Notes: a model not told the origin generated them from the sequence alone. A DNA stretch of 64,000 nt from Actinoalloteichus fjordicus (GCF_001941625.1 NZ_CP016076.1:2790001-2854000), one strand, 5' to 3'. Positions 55,750 to 64,000 are shown, numbered from the stretch's first letter. A program made the numbers and translations.

Positions 55750-56603
55750 TCAGCGGAAGTCGTCGGCGTGGTCGATCGCCCACTGCCGGAAGGATCGTGC
55801 CGGGCTGCCGACGGCCTCCTGCACGGTCGAGATCGGCCCGAGCGGCTGGTCCACCATCGCGGCGCGACCCGCGAGCATCACGTCGGCGAAGTCCTTGGAC
55901 AGCCACTCAGCAGGCGCTCCCTGGCCGCCTCGGGAGGGAGCTCCTCCCAGTGCAGTGGACGACCGATCACCTCACCGAGGATGCGCACCTGCTCGATCTG
56001 GGTGAGGGTCTGCGTGCCGGTCAGCACATGGCTTCGCCCCACGCGGCCCGGCCCGAGCAATGCCCGCACCCCGACCTCGGCGATGTCGCGCTCATGGATC
56101 AACGTCCCGGCCGCCGCGCCGAACGCGCCCCGGACCACCGACCCGGCACGGATGTCGGCCGCCCATTGCAGCGTGTTGGTGGCGAACTCGGCGGGGCGCA
56201 GGAACGTCCATTCCAGACCGGACCGCCGGATGGCGTCCTCCACGACCACGTGCAGCGCACCGATCGCATTGTCCTGCTCCTCGAGATCATCGTCGACGGC
56301 GAGGGTCGAGAGGAAGACGACGCGCCGCACGCTGTCGTGGAGCACGTCCATGATCGCGGGTGCGGACTCGGGAGTGCCCAGCGGCCAGACCAGGAAGACC
56401 GCGTCCACCCCCGGCAGCGCGGCTCGTAGGGAGGTGAGGTCGGTGAGATCCCCTCGTACGGCCTCCACACCGACGGGCAGTCGGGCCTCGGGTCGATGGA
56501 CCAGCGCGCGGACCGGCGAGCCGTTCTCGGCGAGCAGCGCGGCCACCTGCCCGCCGACGTGGCCCGTGGCGCCGATCACCAACGTCATGGTGGTTTCCGA
56601 CAT
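55750..56603 (-). pseudogene. NmrA-like NAD(P)-binding protein, frameshifted near its C-terminus
   Basis: From the ATG at 56603 (AGGAG five bases upstream) the frame gives MSETTMTLVIGATGHVGGQV with the Rossmann GxxGxxG and continues as a normal NmrA/quinone-reductase-2-like protein (GDLTDLTSLRAALPGVDAVF near residue 50; LEWTFLRPAEFATNTLQWA near 130). Near 55909 one base is missing: the frame then ends after ERLLSGCPRTSPT, but the next frame continues EWLSKDFADVMLAGRAAMVD and ends PARSFRQWAIDHADDFR at 55750, the usual family tail. The intact protein would be about 284 residues. Either the gene is freshly inactivated at its C-terminus or the sequence has an error. It is divergent from an HxlR regulator. 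Confidence 0.75.
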
Positions 56604-56706
56604 GGCTGCTCCTTCTCGTCGTCCGCCCGGCGTTCTCGCGTCCTGCCGGGAGCGGGTGGTCGCCGTCGCCCGTCGGGATGGCGGGCGACGATCACCGTAG
56701 GAGTCA

Positions 56707-56746
56707 GGCTTACTTTTTGTAAGAGCCAACCTGTCGGTAAGTTGGC
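56707..56746. promoter_or_regulatory. Two inverted repeats between the NmrA-like gene and hxlR
   Basis: CTTAC-TTTTT-GTAAG (56709-56723) is a perfect dyad, extended by GG and CC near its ends. It is followed by GCCAAC (56725-56730) and GTTGGC (56741-56746), a second dyad with a ten-base centre. Both lie within 45 bases of the HxlR start and cover its promoter. HxlR/QorR-type regulators bind such repeats. Confidence 0.6.
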
Positions 56747-56749
56747 GAG

Positions 56750-57154
56750 GTGGACGTAGGTGTGCAGGCGACCGGGGGCGCTCCCGATCCGAAGGGTGAC
56801 GCGTTCAACAGCGACTGCCCTGGACGGGTGATCCTCACCCACATCGCGGGCCGGTGGGGTGTGCTGATCCTCGCGGCGCTGCAGGACGGGCCGCTGCGGT
56901 TCTACCTGCTCCGCGACCGAATCGGCGGGATCAGCGAGAAGATGCTCGCCCAGAATCTGCGCGCGCTGACGCGCGACGGACTGCTGCGCCGCGAGGTCGA
57001 GGCCAGCATCCCGCCGCGCGTCTCATACTCGCTCACCGAGATGGGGCGAGAGCTGACCGTTCCGCTACAGCAGATGCTCGACTGGATCGCGGTGCGGGCA
57101 GACGACATCGTCACCGCCCAGCGACGACACGACGAGCTGCACGGCGGCGGGTGA
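56750..57154 (+). CDS. HxlR-family transcriptional regulator
   Basis: 134 residues from the GTG at 56750. The winged helix spans residues 28-110: ILTHIAGRWGVLILAALQDG, then YLLRDRIGGISEKMLAQNLR as recognition segment, then SIPPRVSYSLTEMGREL as wing. NSDCPGRV near residue 23 has the conserved single Cys, which in HypR/QorR relatives senses quinones or disulfide stress. The divergent NmrA-like gene is the probable target. Two inverted repeats lie between them. Confidence 0.9.
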   Translation: MDVGVQATGGAPDPKGDAFNSDCPGRVILTHIAGRWGVLILAALQDGPLRFYLLRDRIGGISEKMLAQNLRALTRDGLLRREVEASIPPRVSYSLTEMGRELTVPLQQMLDWIAVRADDIVTAQRRHDELHGGG

Positions 57155-57208
57155 GCGTGCGTCGGGTGACGGCGGCGCCGCAGTCGGGCCTGGCGGATCG
57201 CCTCGGGG

Positions 57209-57937
57209 TCAGCCCAGCTCGGGAACCGAGACGAGTTGTTCGTCGAAGAGCACTCGGTTGGCCTCGTCGCCGCCTGCCACGTTCGCGCTGCGCCAGCGGG
57301 GCAGTTCGGCCGTGGAGCGGTCGTGCAGCGCCACCAGGACGAGGTTCCACAGGAATCCGGTGGTGAGGGAGGACAGCGGGCCGGTGGCAGGCGCCTCGAC
57401 CGGATAAGCCGCGTCGCCGGGCGGCACGAGGGTGTCGAGCACGACGTCCGCCTGTTCGGCGACCGTGCTGTGCGCGCGGCGGGGTGCGTTCGCCGACGCG
57501 ATCTGTGAGGTCACGGCAATCACTCGGCAGCCTGCGGCCCGGCCCGCCTCGGCCAGCTCGACCGGATAGGGGTTGATGCCGGAGTGGGAGAAGACCACCA
57601 GGGTGTCGTCGCGGGTGAGCGTGATCGAGGCGAGCACCTCGGCAGCCAGGCCCGGCCTGCGCTCGGCGAAGGTGCTGCTGCGCGCACCGTGCATCGGCAG
57701 CAGATCACGGTGGTAGAGCGGACGTACACAGGCGAGTCCGCCCGCTCGATAGAAGGTCTCCGCGACGGCGGCCAGTGAATGCCCGGCGCCTGCCGTGTAG
57801 ACGGTGGCGCCTGCCTCGATCGTCGCCAGGATCGCCGTCGCCGCGGCGTCGACGGACGCCGCGTTGGCTGCCTCCACTGCCGCCAAGTGCGTTCGGGTGA
57901 GCTCGCCGAAGCTCGTGGTAGTGGTGGTGTCGGCCAT
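57209..57937 (-). CDS. SIS-domain sugar-phosphate-binding protein (UPF0309-like)
   Basis: 242 residues from the ATG at 57937, with AAGGAGG five bases upstream. A single SIS domain fills the protein: VYTAGAGHSLAAVAETFYRA near residue 46 binds the phosphate, DDTLVVFSHSGINPYPVELA near 110 is the second SIS Ser loop. LYHRDLLPMHGARSSTFAER is characteristic of the UPF0309 group. Such proteins isomerise or bind phosphosugars, commonly N-acetylhexosamine phosphates. A TGGT-N4-ACCA operator overlaps the promoter, pointing to GntR/HutC-type control. Confidence 0.85.
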   Translation of the reverse strand: MADTTTTTSFGELTRTHLAAVEAANAASVDAAATAILATIEAGATVYTAGAGHSLAAVAETFYRAGGLACVRPLYHRDLLPMHGARSSTFAERRPGLAAEVLASITLTRDDTLVVFSHSGINPYPVELAEAGRAAGCRVIAVTSQIASANAPRRAHSTVAEQADVVLDTLVPPGDAAYPVEAPATGPLSSLTTGFLWNLVLVALHDRSTAELPRWRSANVAGGDEANRVLFDEQLVSVPELG

Positions 57938-57963
57938 CGCCGCCTCCTTCGCCGGAATCATCG

Positions 57964-57979
57964 ACTGGTCTATACCACA
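57964..57979 (-). promoter_or_regulatory. DasR/HutC-type operator upstream of the SIS-domain gene
   Basis: ACTGGTCTATACCACA matches the DasR-responsive element consensus (ACTGGTCTAGACCACT form) at 14 of 16 positions. The core TGGT-CTAT-ACCA is a typical GntR/HutC dyad. On the minus strand it contains TATAGA, a likely -10 for the SIS gene 27 bases downstream. A repressor bound here would block transcription. DasR links N-acetylglucosamine supply to gene expression in Streptomyces; its presence in this organism is assumed. Confidence 0.65.
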
Positions 57980-58621
57980 CCCGCCCGTGGAGCAGGCACC
58001 GCCGGTGACTGGGCCTGGTTCAGGCGGCAGCGTGGGGAAGCGCGTATCGACGGGGCGCCCTGGGGTTTCGGCGATCGGGGTCGGGGCACCGCCGAGGCGA
58101 GCTGAGACCGTCGCGACCGAGCTGAAGCGGCGTCTCACGGGCGGCCGAACCAAGCAGCTCGTCTCGACCGAGGAGTGAGACCTCTCGGCTTCCCTCGCTG
58201 TCTCGGACAGCTGCGGTCAGTCGGCCGCGTGCGATGTCGTGGTCAGCCGACTGCGCGGCCGGACTCGGGCAGGCCCGGCATCCTTGATTCGCACTGCTCG
58301 GCACGCCCGGTCTGTCTCGGCTGGACCATTCCCCCTCCGGACCACCGTCCCGCCCCGGCTCGTTGCTCGTGGCGACCGGAATCGTCGGCGGTGCCTGCCG
58401 ATCGTCGCCGACCTGCGACGAGGACGACGAGGACGACGAGGACGTTGTCGTTCTTCGGCACGGGCCGCTCGCCGGGGGACTCGCCGACGCCGCCGGGACC
58501 GGGCCCGAAAGACGACAGACGCCGCCGATGCCCTCCGGTGACGGTGACGGAGGGCGCCGACGGCGCTGCTGCCTGCTGCTACGGCCTGGCGACGGCCAGA
58601 GCAGACCTGGAGAGTGGCGGA
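57980..58621. other. Intergenic region with short tandem repeat
   Basis: No convincing gene in 642 bases. GACGAGGAC is repeated three times without change at 58417-58443, a 9-base tandem repeat. If read in frame it would encode an acidic DDED-like run, but the surrounding frame is not protein-like. No clear terminator is seen for the DUF1080 gene ending at 58622. Confidence 0.45.
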
Positions 58622-59311
58622 CTACTGGTCACACAGCGGCTGGACCCAGATGTTGCGGAACTGGGTGCGGGTGTCCGGGTCGTGGTTCTGCAGGCCCACG
58701 TACCCTTCCAGCCCCCGCGCCGGGTCGGTGCTGGTGAAGTCGTTGACCAGCGTGCCGTTCAGGAACACCTGGTACCGCTCGTCCACGATCTTGATGACGT
58801 AGCGGTTCCACTCGCCGACCTCGTTGGACGGATACGAGCTGGGCTCCTGGTGGTTGTAGATGGCGCCGGTCTTCTGCGGATCGCCTGCCGGGTTGTCGTT
58901 GATCTGGATCTCGTAGCCCTCGTCGACGGCCACCCACGGGTCGTCGCCGGGGTCGGGGAATCGGACGAAGACGCCTGCATTGTCCGTCTCGGCGGTGACC
59001 CGCCAGTCGAGCATGAGGATGTAGTCGCCGAACTCTCGCTCGTCATACCAGAGCAGGCCCATGCCGTCGCGGGTCTGGAGGGTGCCGTCGACGACGTCGA
59101 AGCCGCCGGGACCCGCCTGATACCAGCCTTCGGTGGTGCTGCCGTCGAACAGTCGCACCGGGGCCTCACAGGCCTTGGCGGTGGGGTCCTTCGCGACCTG
59201 CGGCTCCGGAGCGGGCGCCGCGCCCGCGCCGACCGCGAGACCGGTGGACATCAGGCCGCTCAGCGTCACGCCCGCGAGTGCCATCCCGAGGGCTCGTCGT
59301 GTTCCGCGCAT
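58622..59311 (-). CDS. Secreted DUF1080 (3-keto-disaccharide hydrolase domain) protein
   Basis: 229 residues from the ATG at 59311 (AAGGA upstream). A signal peptide occupies residues 1-32 (MRGTRRALGMALAGVTLSGL, then AVGAGAAPAPEP). The rest is one DUF1080 domain, a jellyroll/concanavalin-type fold: VRLFDGSTTEGWYQAGPGGF near residue 52, FGDYILMLDWRVTAETDNAG near 93, and YVGLQNHDPDTRTQFRNIWV at the end. Some members hydrolyse 3-keto-glucosides made by sugar 3-dehydrogenases. It lies 79 bases downstream of the giant multidomain gene on the same strand and carries the same domain, so the two are probably one transcription unit. Confidence 0.88.
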   Translation of the reverse strand: MRGTRRALGMALAGVTLSGLMSTGLAVGAGAAPAPEPQVAKDPTAKACEAPVRLFDGSTTEGWYQAGPGGFDVVDGTLQTRDGMGLLWYDEREFGDYILMLDWRVTAETDNAGVFVRFPDPGDDPWVAVDEGYEIQINDNPAGDPQKTGAIYNHQEPSSYPSNEVGEWNRYVIKIVDERYQVFLNGTLVNDFTSTDPARGLEGYVGLQNHDPDTRTQFRNIWVQPLCDQ

Positions 59312-59390
59312 CGTGTGTCCTTCCTGAGCTGGGAGGGCGGGGCGGACCGACGTCGTCGTCGGTCCGCCCCTTCGTCTCACTGCGTGCGCC

Positions 59391-62300
59391 TCACTCGACA
59401 GCGTTGTCCGAGGCGCCCGTCACCGCCACTCCCTCGATGGTGTCGATGACCGCCTGGATGTCGCGGTCGAGGGTGCTGCGGATGTCCTCCGCGGTGACGA
59501 GGGTGGTGTCCGCCACGAGGGTCTGGAGCGTCTGGAGCTCCTCGATGGTGGCGTGGTCGTCGCCCTGTGCCTCGGCCAGCCGCGCGGTGGTGAGTTGGGT
59601 GCGGAGCTGGGTGGTGGCGGTGAGGGAGAGTCGGTTGGTGGCGCGGAATCGGTCGATCAGCTGGCTGATGTCGCGGGTGGAGGTGGTGGTGGCGAAGGCC
59701 ACCGTCTGCTCCGTGGTGTTGCCCGCCAGGTCCGTCGCGGTGACGGAGAGCTCCTGCATGCCCAGCGGGAGCTGGTACAGGGCCACGTAGTTGCCGGAGT
59801 CGATGTCCTCGTCGTTGAGGGTGCCGATCACGGAGTCCAGCCCTGACGTGTTGTCCTCGGCCTGCCAGTGCAGGACGAGGTCGGTGGCGTCGCCGTAGAC
59901 CCGTCCATCGGCCACGCCCGCGACCACCAGGGTGGGTGCGGTGGGGTCGATGAGGATGGTGGCGGCCTTCTCGTCCTCCACGTTGCCCGCCACGTCGACG
60001 GTCCGGTAGAGCAGCGAGTGCGGTCCCTCGCCGGACACCGACACCGGCTCCTCGTAGGCGGTCCAGTCGCCGCCGTCGAGGCTCCACTCGGTCCTGGCCA
60101 CTCCGCTGCCCTCGTCGGTGCCCGCGAGCGCGACGGTGACCTCACCGTCGTGCCAGCCGCCGTCGGAGGAGTCGGGGAAGGTGGCCTCGGTGGTGGGTGC
60201 GGTGGTGTCGAGGGCGATGTCGAGGGTCTGGGTGTCTTCGGTGTTGCCTGCGGTGTCGGTGGAGCGGTAGTCGACGGTGTGGGTGCCGTCGTCGGTGAGG
60301 GTGATCGGTTCTTCGTAGGTGGTCCAGTCGCCGTCGCCGATGCGGTATTCGGTGGTGGCGACGTCGCTGGCGTCGTCGGTGGCCTCGAGGGTGATCTGGA
60401 CGGGGCTGGTGGTGTACCAGCCTTCCTGGCCGTCGGGCTCGCTCGGCGTGGTGCTCGCCGTGGTCACCGGAGCCGTCGTGTCCTCACCGCCGCCGTCACC
60501 CGTCGGCTTGATCCGGATGTTGCGGAAGTGGAGCTGGTTGGAGTTGCTGTTCTCCAGCCCGATGTGTCCGCCCTGACCCCGGCTTCCGTCGCCCGTGTAC
60601 TCGGTGACCACGCGGTCGTTGAGGACCACGTTGTACTGATCGCCGGTGACCTCGATCTCGAAGAGGTTCCAGCCGCCGTACGGAGGCTTGGCGGTCAGGT
60701 ACTTCGCCGCCATCAGGCCGCTGATCGAGCCGGTCCGGTTGACCACGTCGTCGACGCGGTCGAGGATCGCGACCTCGTAGCCCTCACGACCGGGCACGCC
60801 CGCGTCGCCCTGCGGGTCGGGGAAGCGCTGGAACAGACCGGAGTTCGCGCTGACGCTGAAGCTCTCGTACTCCGCCTCCATGACGTAGTCCTCGAACTCG
60901 GCGTCGGCGTAGTAGAGGATGCCGAATCCACCGGACTGCGGTGCCAACAGGCCTTCCTCGGTCACCTCGAAGCCGCCCTGACCGACGTGGTCCCAGCCCG
61001 CCAGGCTCTTGCCGTCGTACAGGGTGATCCAGCCCTCTTCGTCGGCGGTGGCCTGCCAGGTCACGACGCCGTCGTCGAGTGCGAGGTCGTCACGGAGGTT
61101 GACCGGGCCGTCGTCGGTGACGACCAGGCTCTCGCCCCGCACACACGAGCCGCCGTAGCCGAGGCAGGCCACGATGTGGTCGGTTGCGCCGACCGTGCTC
61201 GTGTAGTCGAAGGCGACGGTGCCGTTCTCGTCGGGCTCCGCGATGTGCTGCTCGACGCGGACGTAGGGCTCACCCTCGGTGTGTCCCGGCGGGAGGTCGC
61301 TGGCGGGGGAGGACCGGTAGACCTCGATGCTCACCGGGCTGTCGGCGGGCGTTCCCTCGCCGGGCGTGAACGTCGCCGAGACCTGCTGCTGGTCCCGGGT
61401 CTCGAGTTCGGCCGACTCCGGGGTGACCTCGATGGTGCCGTCGATCGGATCGAAGACCGACACCGCCGTCTCGGCGGTGCCCCGCACCACGCCGTCGGCG
61501 TCGGTGGCGGTCACCGAGGCCGTGTACTCCCCGGTCGCCTCGTAGGAGTGCGACACGGCCGCGCCCTCGGCGGTGTTCCCGTCACCCAGATCCCAGGCGA
61601 AGGTGGTGCCCTCGGGCAGCGCCTCCCCGGAGACCGTGAGGTTGGCGGTGAGCGGTGCGGCGCCTCGCGACACGTCCGACTCGGCGTGGATGACCCTGGG
61701 GCCTGCCGCGCCGAGACCGTCGAACTCGAAGTAGTTCAGGTTCAGGAGTTCCTGATCGGACTCGCCGTCGAACACCACGAACAGCTCGAAGGTGCCCTCT
61801 GGTGCGGTGATCTCCACCGGGTCGAGTTCGACGTACTCGCCGGAGCCCGCCGGGACCTCGGTCGAGGAGATGAGCTCGCCGTCGGGTGCGTTCGCCCGCA
61901 GCTCGACGGTGCCGCCCGCCAGGCCTGCCGCGGTCAGCCGCACGGAGTCGATCATGGACAGGTTGTATGGGGAGAAGGAGACCCAGTCGCCCGCGTGCAC
62001 GCTGCCCAGGGCGCGACCGCCTTCGGCGGCCTCGTCGTCGATGGTCTCCACGCCTTCGGAGCCGTCGTGGTAGATGGCCTGCTTGCGCTTGGGCTGGAGG
62101 ATGATCTCGTGCTCGCCGGAGGTGGCTGCGACGCCCTCGTTGCCTCGGTCCTCGTAGCTGGAGCGCAGCACGTAGAACAGGTTGGCGTCGCCGCCGTGTC
62201 CGCCGTCCTCCTGGATCGTCGTGACGCCCTCGCAGTTCTGGATGTTGCTCTGCGGGTGGGCGTGCACGTCATGGCCGAGCGCGGTCTGCACGGTGACGGC

Positions 62301-64000
62301 GGAACAGCTGATGCCGTCCCCGATGCTGCCGTCCTCCTGGTCCTCCACCGAGACGTCGTAGGCCACCCGGTCGCCCCACTCGAAGAGACTTCCGTCGCCC
62401 GGAGTGGTGAACTCGACCTGCGGAGCGAAGTTGCCGATCGTGATCGTCACCCGGCGCACGGTCTCCCGGCCCGCCGAGTTCGTCACGGTGAGCTTGGCGT
62501 TGTAGACGCCTGCCTCGGTGTAGGTGTGCGTGCCGGTGATGCCGTCGGCGTCGTCGACGCCGTCACCCTCGAAGTCCCAGGCGTAGGTCAGGTCGCCGCC
62601 GTTGGGGTCGGAGGTGCCGGTGGCGTCGAAGGTCACCTCGAGCGGGGCTTCGCCCGAGGTCTCGGTGGTGGCCAGCGAGACGTCCGGGGACTGCACACCC
62701 TGGGTGTGGTCGATCCGGTACAGCCCGGCGTAGGTGCCGGGGGTGAAGAACCCGCCGCCGTACTCGATGACGTAGAGCGAGCCCTCCGGGCCGAACTCCA
62801 TGTCCATCGGCTGGTTGAAGTCCAATTCCTCGAGGAACGGCGTCATCGAGGAGTAGTCGCCGTTCTCGTCGAACCGGACGTCCGCCACGAAGTTTCTTGA
62901 GTATTCGTAGAAGAAGTGTGCGCCGTCGTACGACTCGGGGAACTTGGTCGGCGAGTCGAGCGATTCGTCGTAGCGGTACACCGGCCCGCCGAAGGCGGAG
63001 TTGCCGCCTTCACAGGAGATCTCGGGGAACTCCTCGGAGCAGCCGTAGGTGTAGAAGATGTCCGCAGGCGTGGCGGGCGGCAGGTCGGTCAGGCCCGTGT
63101 TGTTGGGGGAGTCGTTGACCGGGGCGTCGCAGTCGAAGGCCGGGCCGGACTCGCCGGTGGCGAAGTCGTAGTCCCGGTAGGGCTCGTTGGGCCCCATGCA
63201 GAAGGGCCAGCCGCCGTTGCCGGGGCCGTCCATGAGGTAGACCTCGTCGTAGGCGTGCGGACCCCGCTCGGGGTTGCCGTCCCGCGCGTCCGGCCCGACG
63301 ACGCCGAGGAAGATCCGGTCGGTCTCCTGGTCGACGCTGAATCGGAAGGGATTGCGCAGGCCCATGTAGTAGACCTCGGGGCGGGTGCCCTCGGTGCCCT
63401 CCGGGAACAGGTTGCCCTCGGGGATGGTGTAGCTGCCGTCGTCCTCGACGTGGATGCGCAGGAGCTTGCCGCGCAGGTCGTTGGTGTTGCCGGAGGACCG
63501 CTGCGCGTCGAAGGCCGACCGGCTCTCGCGCTCGTCGATGGGGGTGTACCCGTCGGAGGCCCAGGAGTTGGTGTTGTCTCCGGTGGACAGGTACAGGTTG
63601 CCCTCGGAGTCGAAGTCGATGTCACCGCCCACGTGACAGCACAGGTCGCGCTGCGTGGGCACTTCCAGGATGATCTGCTCGCTGTCGCGGTCGATCACGT
63701 CGCCTTCGAGCGTGAATCGGGACAGGCGGTTGCGCGGCTCGGGGTCCGGTGGGGAGTAATAGGTGTAGACCCAGCCGTTCTCCTCGAAGTCGGGGTCCAC
63801 GGCGATGCCCTGGAGCCCGTCCTCCTCGCCTGCGTAGACCTGGATCTCCGCGGCGGTGGTCACGTTGTAGCTGTCCGGGTTGAAGATCTTGATGATGCCG
63901 CGTCGGTCGGTCATCAGCACGCGGCCGTCCGGGGTGACGGCCAAGGCCATCGGCTCGCCGACGTCCTCGGTGAGCTGGATCTTCTCGAAGTCGCCCGCTG
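59391..64000 (-). CDS. Giant secreted multidomain PQQ-type sugar dehydrogenase / DUF1080 protein (5' end outside window)
   Basis: At least 1535 residues; the start is beyond the right edge. Numbering from Met at 63950: a glucose/sorbosone-dehydrogenase-type beta-propeller at 1-420 (EDGLQGIAVDPDFEENGWVY; YYMGLRNPFRFSVDQETDRI); a PKD domain at 430-510 (GGDLTYAWDFEGDGVDDADG); a CBM6-like carbohydrate-binding region at 610-745; a second PKD at 755-840; an Ig-like segment; a DUF1080 domain at 970-1157 (WITLYDGKSLAGWDHVGQGG; GGHIGLENSNSNQLHFRNIR); OmpL47-type repeats at 1170-1400 (TTEYRIGDGDWTTYEEPITL); and a FIMAH-like helical end at 1440-1515. It should act outside the cell on carbohydrates. A ThuA-like domain is common at the N-terminus of such proteins and may lie outside the window. 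Confidence 0.85.
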   Translation of the reverse strand, partial: AGDFEKIQLTEDVGEPMALAVTPDGRVLMTDRRGIIKIFNPDSYNVTTAAEIQVYAGEEDGLQGIAVDPDFEENGWVYTYYSPPDPEPRNRLSRFTLEGDVIDRDSEQIILEVPTQRDLCCHVGGDIDFDSEGNLYLSTGDNTNSWASDGYTPIDERESRSAFDAQRSSGNTNDLRGKLLRIHVEDDGSYTIPEGNLFPEGTEGTRPEVYYMGLRNPFRFSVDQETDRIFLGVVGPDARDGNPERGPHAYDEVYLMDGPGNGGWPFCMGPNEPYRDYDFATGESGPAFDCDAPVNDSPNNTGLTDLPPATPADIFYTYGCSEEFPEISCEGGNSAFGGPVYRYDESLDSPTKFPESYDGAHFFYEYSRNFVADVRFDENGDYSSMTPFLEELDFNQPMDMEFGPEGSLYVIEYGGGFFTPGTYAGLYRIDHTQGVQSPDVSLATTETSGEAPLEVTFDATGTSDPNGGDLTYAWDFEGDGVDDADGITGTHTYTEAGVYNAKLTVTNSAGRETVRRVTITIGNFAPQVEFTTPGDGSLFEWGDRVAYDVSVEDQEDGSIGDGISCSAVTVQTALGHDVHAHPQSNIQNCEGVTTIQEDGGHGGDANLFYVLRSSYEDRGNEGVAATSGEHEIILQPKRKQAIYHDGSEGVETIDDEAAEGGRALGSVHAGDWVSFSPYNLSMIDSVRLTAAGLAGGTVELRANAPDGELISSTEVPAGSGEYVELDPVEITAPEGTFELFVVFDGESDQELLNLNYFEFDGLGAAGPRVIHAESDVSRGAAPLTANLTVSGEALPEGTTFAWDLGDGNTAEGAAVSHSYEATGEYTASVTATDADGVVRGTAETAVSVFDPIDGTIEVTPESAELETRDQQQVSATFTPGEGTPADSPVSIEVYRSSPASDLPPGHTEGEPYVRVEQHIAEPDENGTVAFDYTSTVGATDHIVACLGYGGSCVRGESLVVTDDGPVNLRDDLALDDGVVTWQATADEEGWITLYDGKSLAGWDHVGQGGFEVTEEGLLAPQSGGFGILYYADAEFEDYVMEAEYESFSVSANSGLFQRFPDPQGDAGVPGREGYEVAILDRVDDVVNRTGSISGLMAAKYLTAKPPYGGWNLFEIEVTGDQYNVVLNDRVVTEYTGDGSRGQGGHIGLENSNSNQLHFRNIRIKPTGDGGGEDTTAPVTTASTTPSEPDGQEGWYTTSPVQITLEATDDASDVATTEYRIGDGDWTTYEEPITLTDDGTHTVDYRSTDTAGNTEDTQTLDIALDTTAPTTEATFPDSSDGGWHDGEVTVALAGTDEGSGVARTEWSLDGGDWTAYEEPVSVSGEGPHSLLYRTVDVAGNVEDEKAATILIDPTAPTLVVAGVADGRVYGDATDLVLHWQAEDNTSGLDSVIGTLNDEDIDSGNYVALYQLPLGMQELSVTATDLAGNTTEQTVAFATTTSTRDISQLIDRFRATNRLSLTATTQLRTQLTTARLAEAQGDDHATIEELQTLQTLVADTTLVTAEDIRSTLDRDIQAVIDTIEGVAVTGASDNAVE

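Noticed and set aside
58363-58737. Acidic plus-strand frame containing the GACGAGGAC repeats
   Set aside because: No ribosome binding site, no homology, and its end overlaps the real DUF1080 gene on the other strand.

Overview
This is a high-GC window from an actinomycete. The gene content fits Pseudonocardiaceae or a close relative: a tkt-tal-pgi-zwf-opcA-pgl pentose-phosphate operon beside ctaB and ctaA, an actinobacterial-type suf operon, an MptB-type mannosyltransferase, an XRE/DUF397 pair, an acVLRF1 protein and many GTG/TTG starts. The family-level placement is inference. I see no rRNA, tRNA, CRISPR array, insertion sequence or prophage. Most of the window is ordinary chromosome. Accessory material lies at about 17.6-18.4 kb, 36.8-38.6 kb and 55-64 kb.

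Layout. 1-345: the start of a FAD monooxygenase (minus), abutting the C-terminal remnant of a TetR regulator. 562-8925 (minus): the carbon-metabolism operon; all five junctions overlap, so translation is probably coupled. 9411-11820: ctaB (heme O synthase) behind a possible 11-codon leader, a convergent SGNH hydrolase and a divergent PadR regulator. 11956-15393: a secreted M6-like metalloprotease, a lipoprotein and a TlpA-like thioredoxin lipoprotein. 16042-19011: a DHA2-type MFS exporter, a small SH3-like secreted protein in AT-rich DNA, and an FKBP-type lipoprotein. 19083-25315: a quinone oxidoreductase, a DUF885 protein, a hypothetical/ATP-grasp pair, a GbsR/MarR regulator and ctaA. 25558-29217: an SDR remnant, a two-gene ABC exporter and MptB. 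29570-36739: sufR-sufB-sufD-Rieske-sufC-sufS-sufU-sufT, closed by a long palindromic terminator.

36868-38517: DUF397, XRE/DUF5753 regulator and a divergent acidic hypothetical protein, with a palindrome between the divergent genes. 38700-41734: an EAL-CBS-GGDEF protein whose EAL half has lost key residues, and a CrtL-type lycopene cyclase. 41983-46997: a GH95-like glycosidase plus HSL esterase pair, and an SDR with a long low-complexity N-terminus. 47169-55334: an HD dNTPase, two divergent methyltransferase-type genes (one without the SAM glycine motif, coupled to acVLRF1), a frameshifted haloalkane dehalogenase relic, an ABC-F protein, a small HTH protein and an enoyl-CoA hydratase. 55750-57937: a frameshifted NmrA-like gene divergent from an HxlR regulator, and a SIS-domain gene under a DasR/HutC-like operator. 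58622-64000: two secreted proteins sharing a 3-keto-disaccharide hydrolase (DUF1080) domain. One is a giant multidomain protein that also carries a PQQ-type sugar dehydrogenase propeller and runs off the right edge.

The least ordinary content is the extracellular sugar-oxidation/DUF1080 locus at the right end, the probably inactivated EAL-CBS-GGDEF receptor next to a lone lycopene cyclase, the methyltransferase-like/acVLRF1 couple, and an unusual number of decayed genes (TetR, SDR, haloalkane dehalogenase, NmrA).
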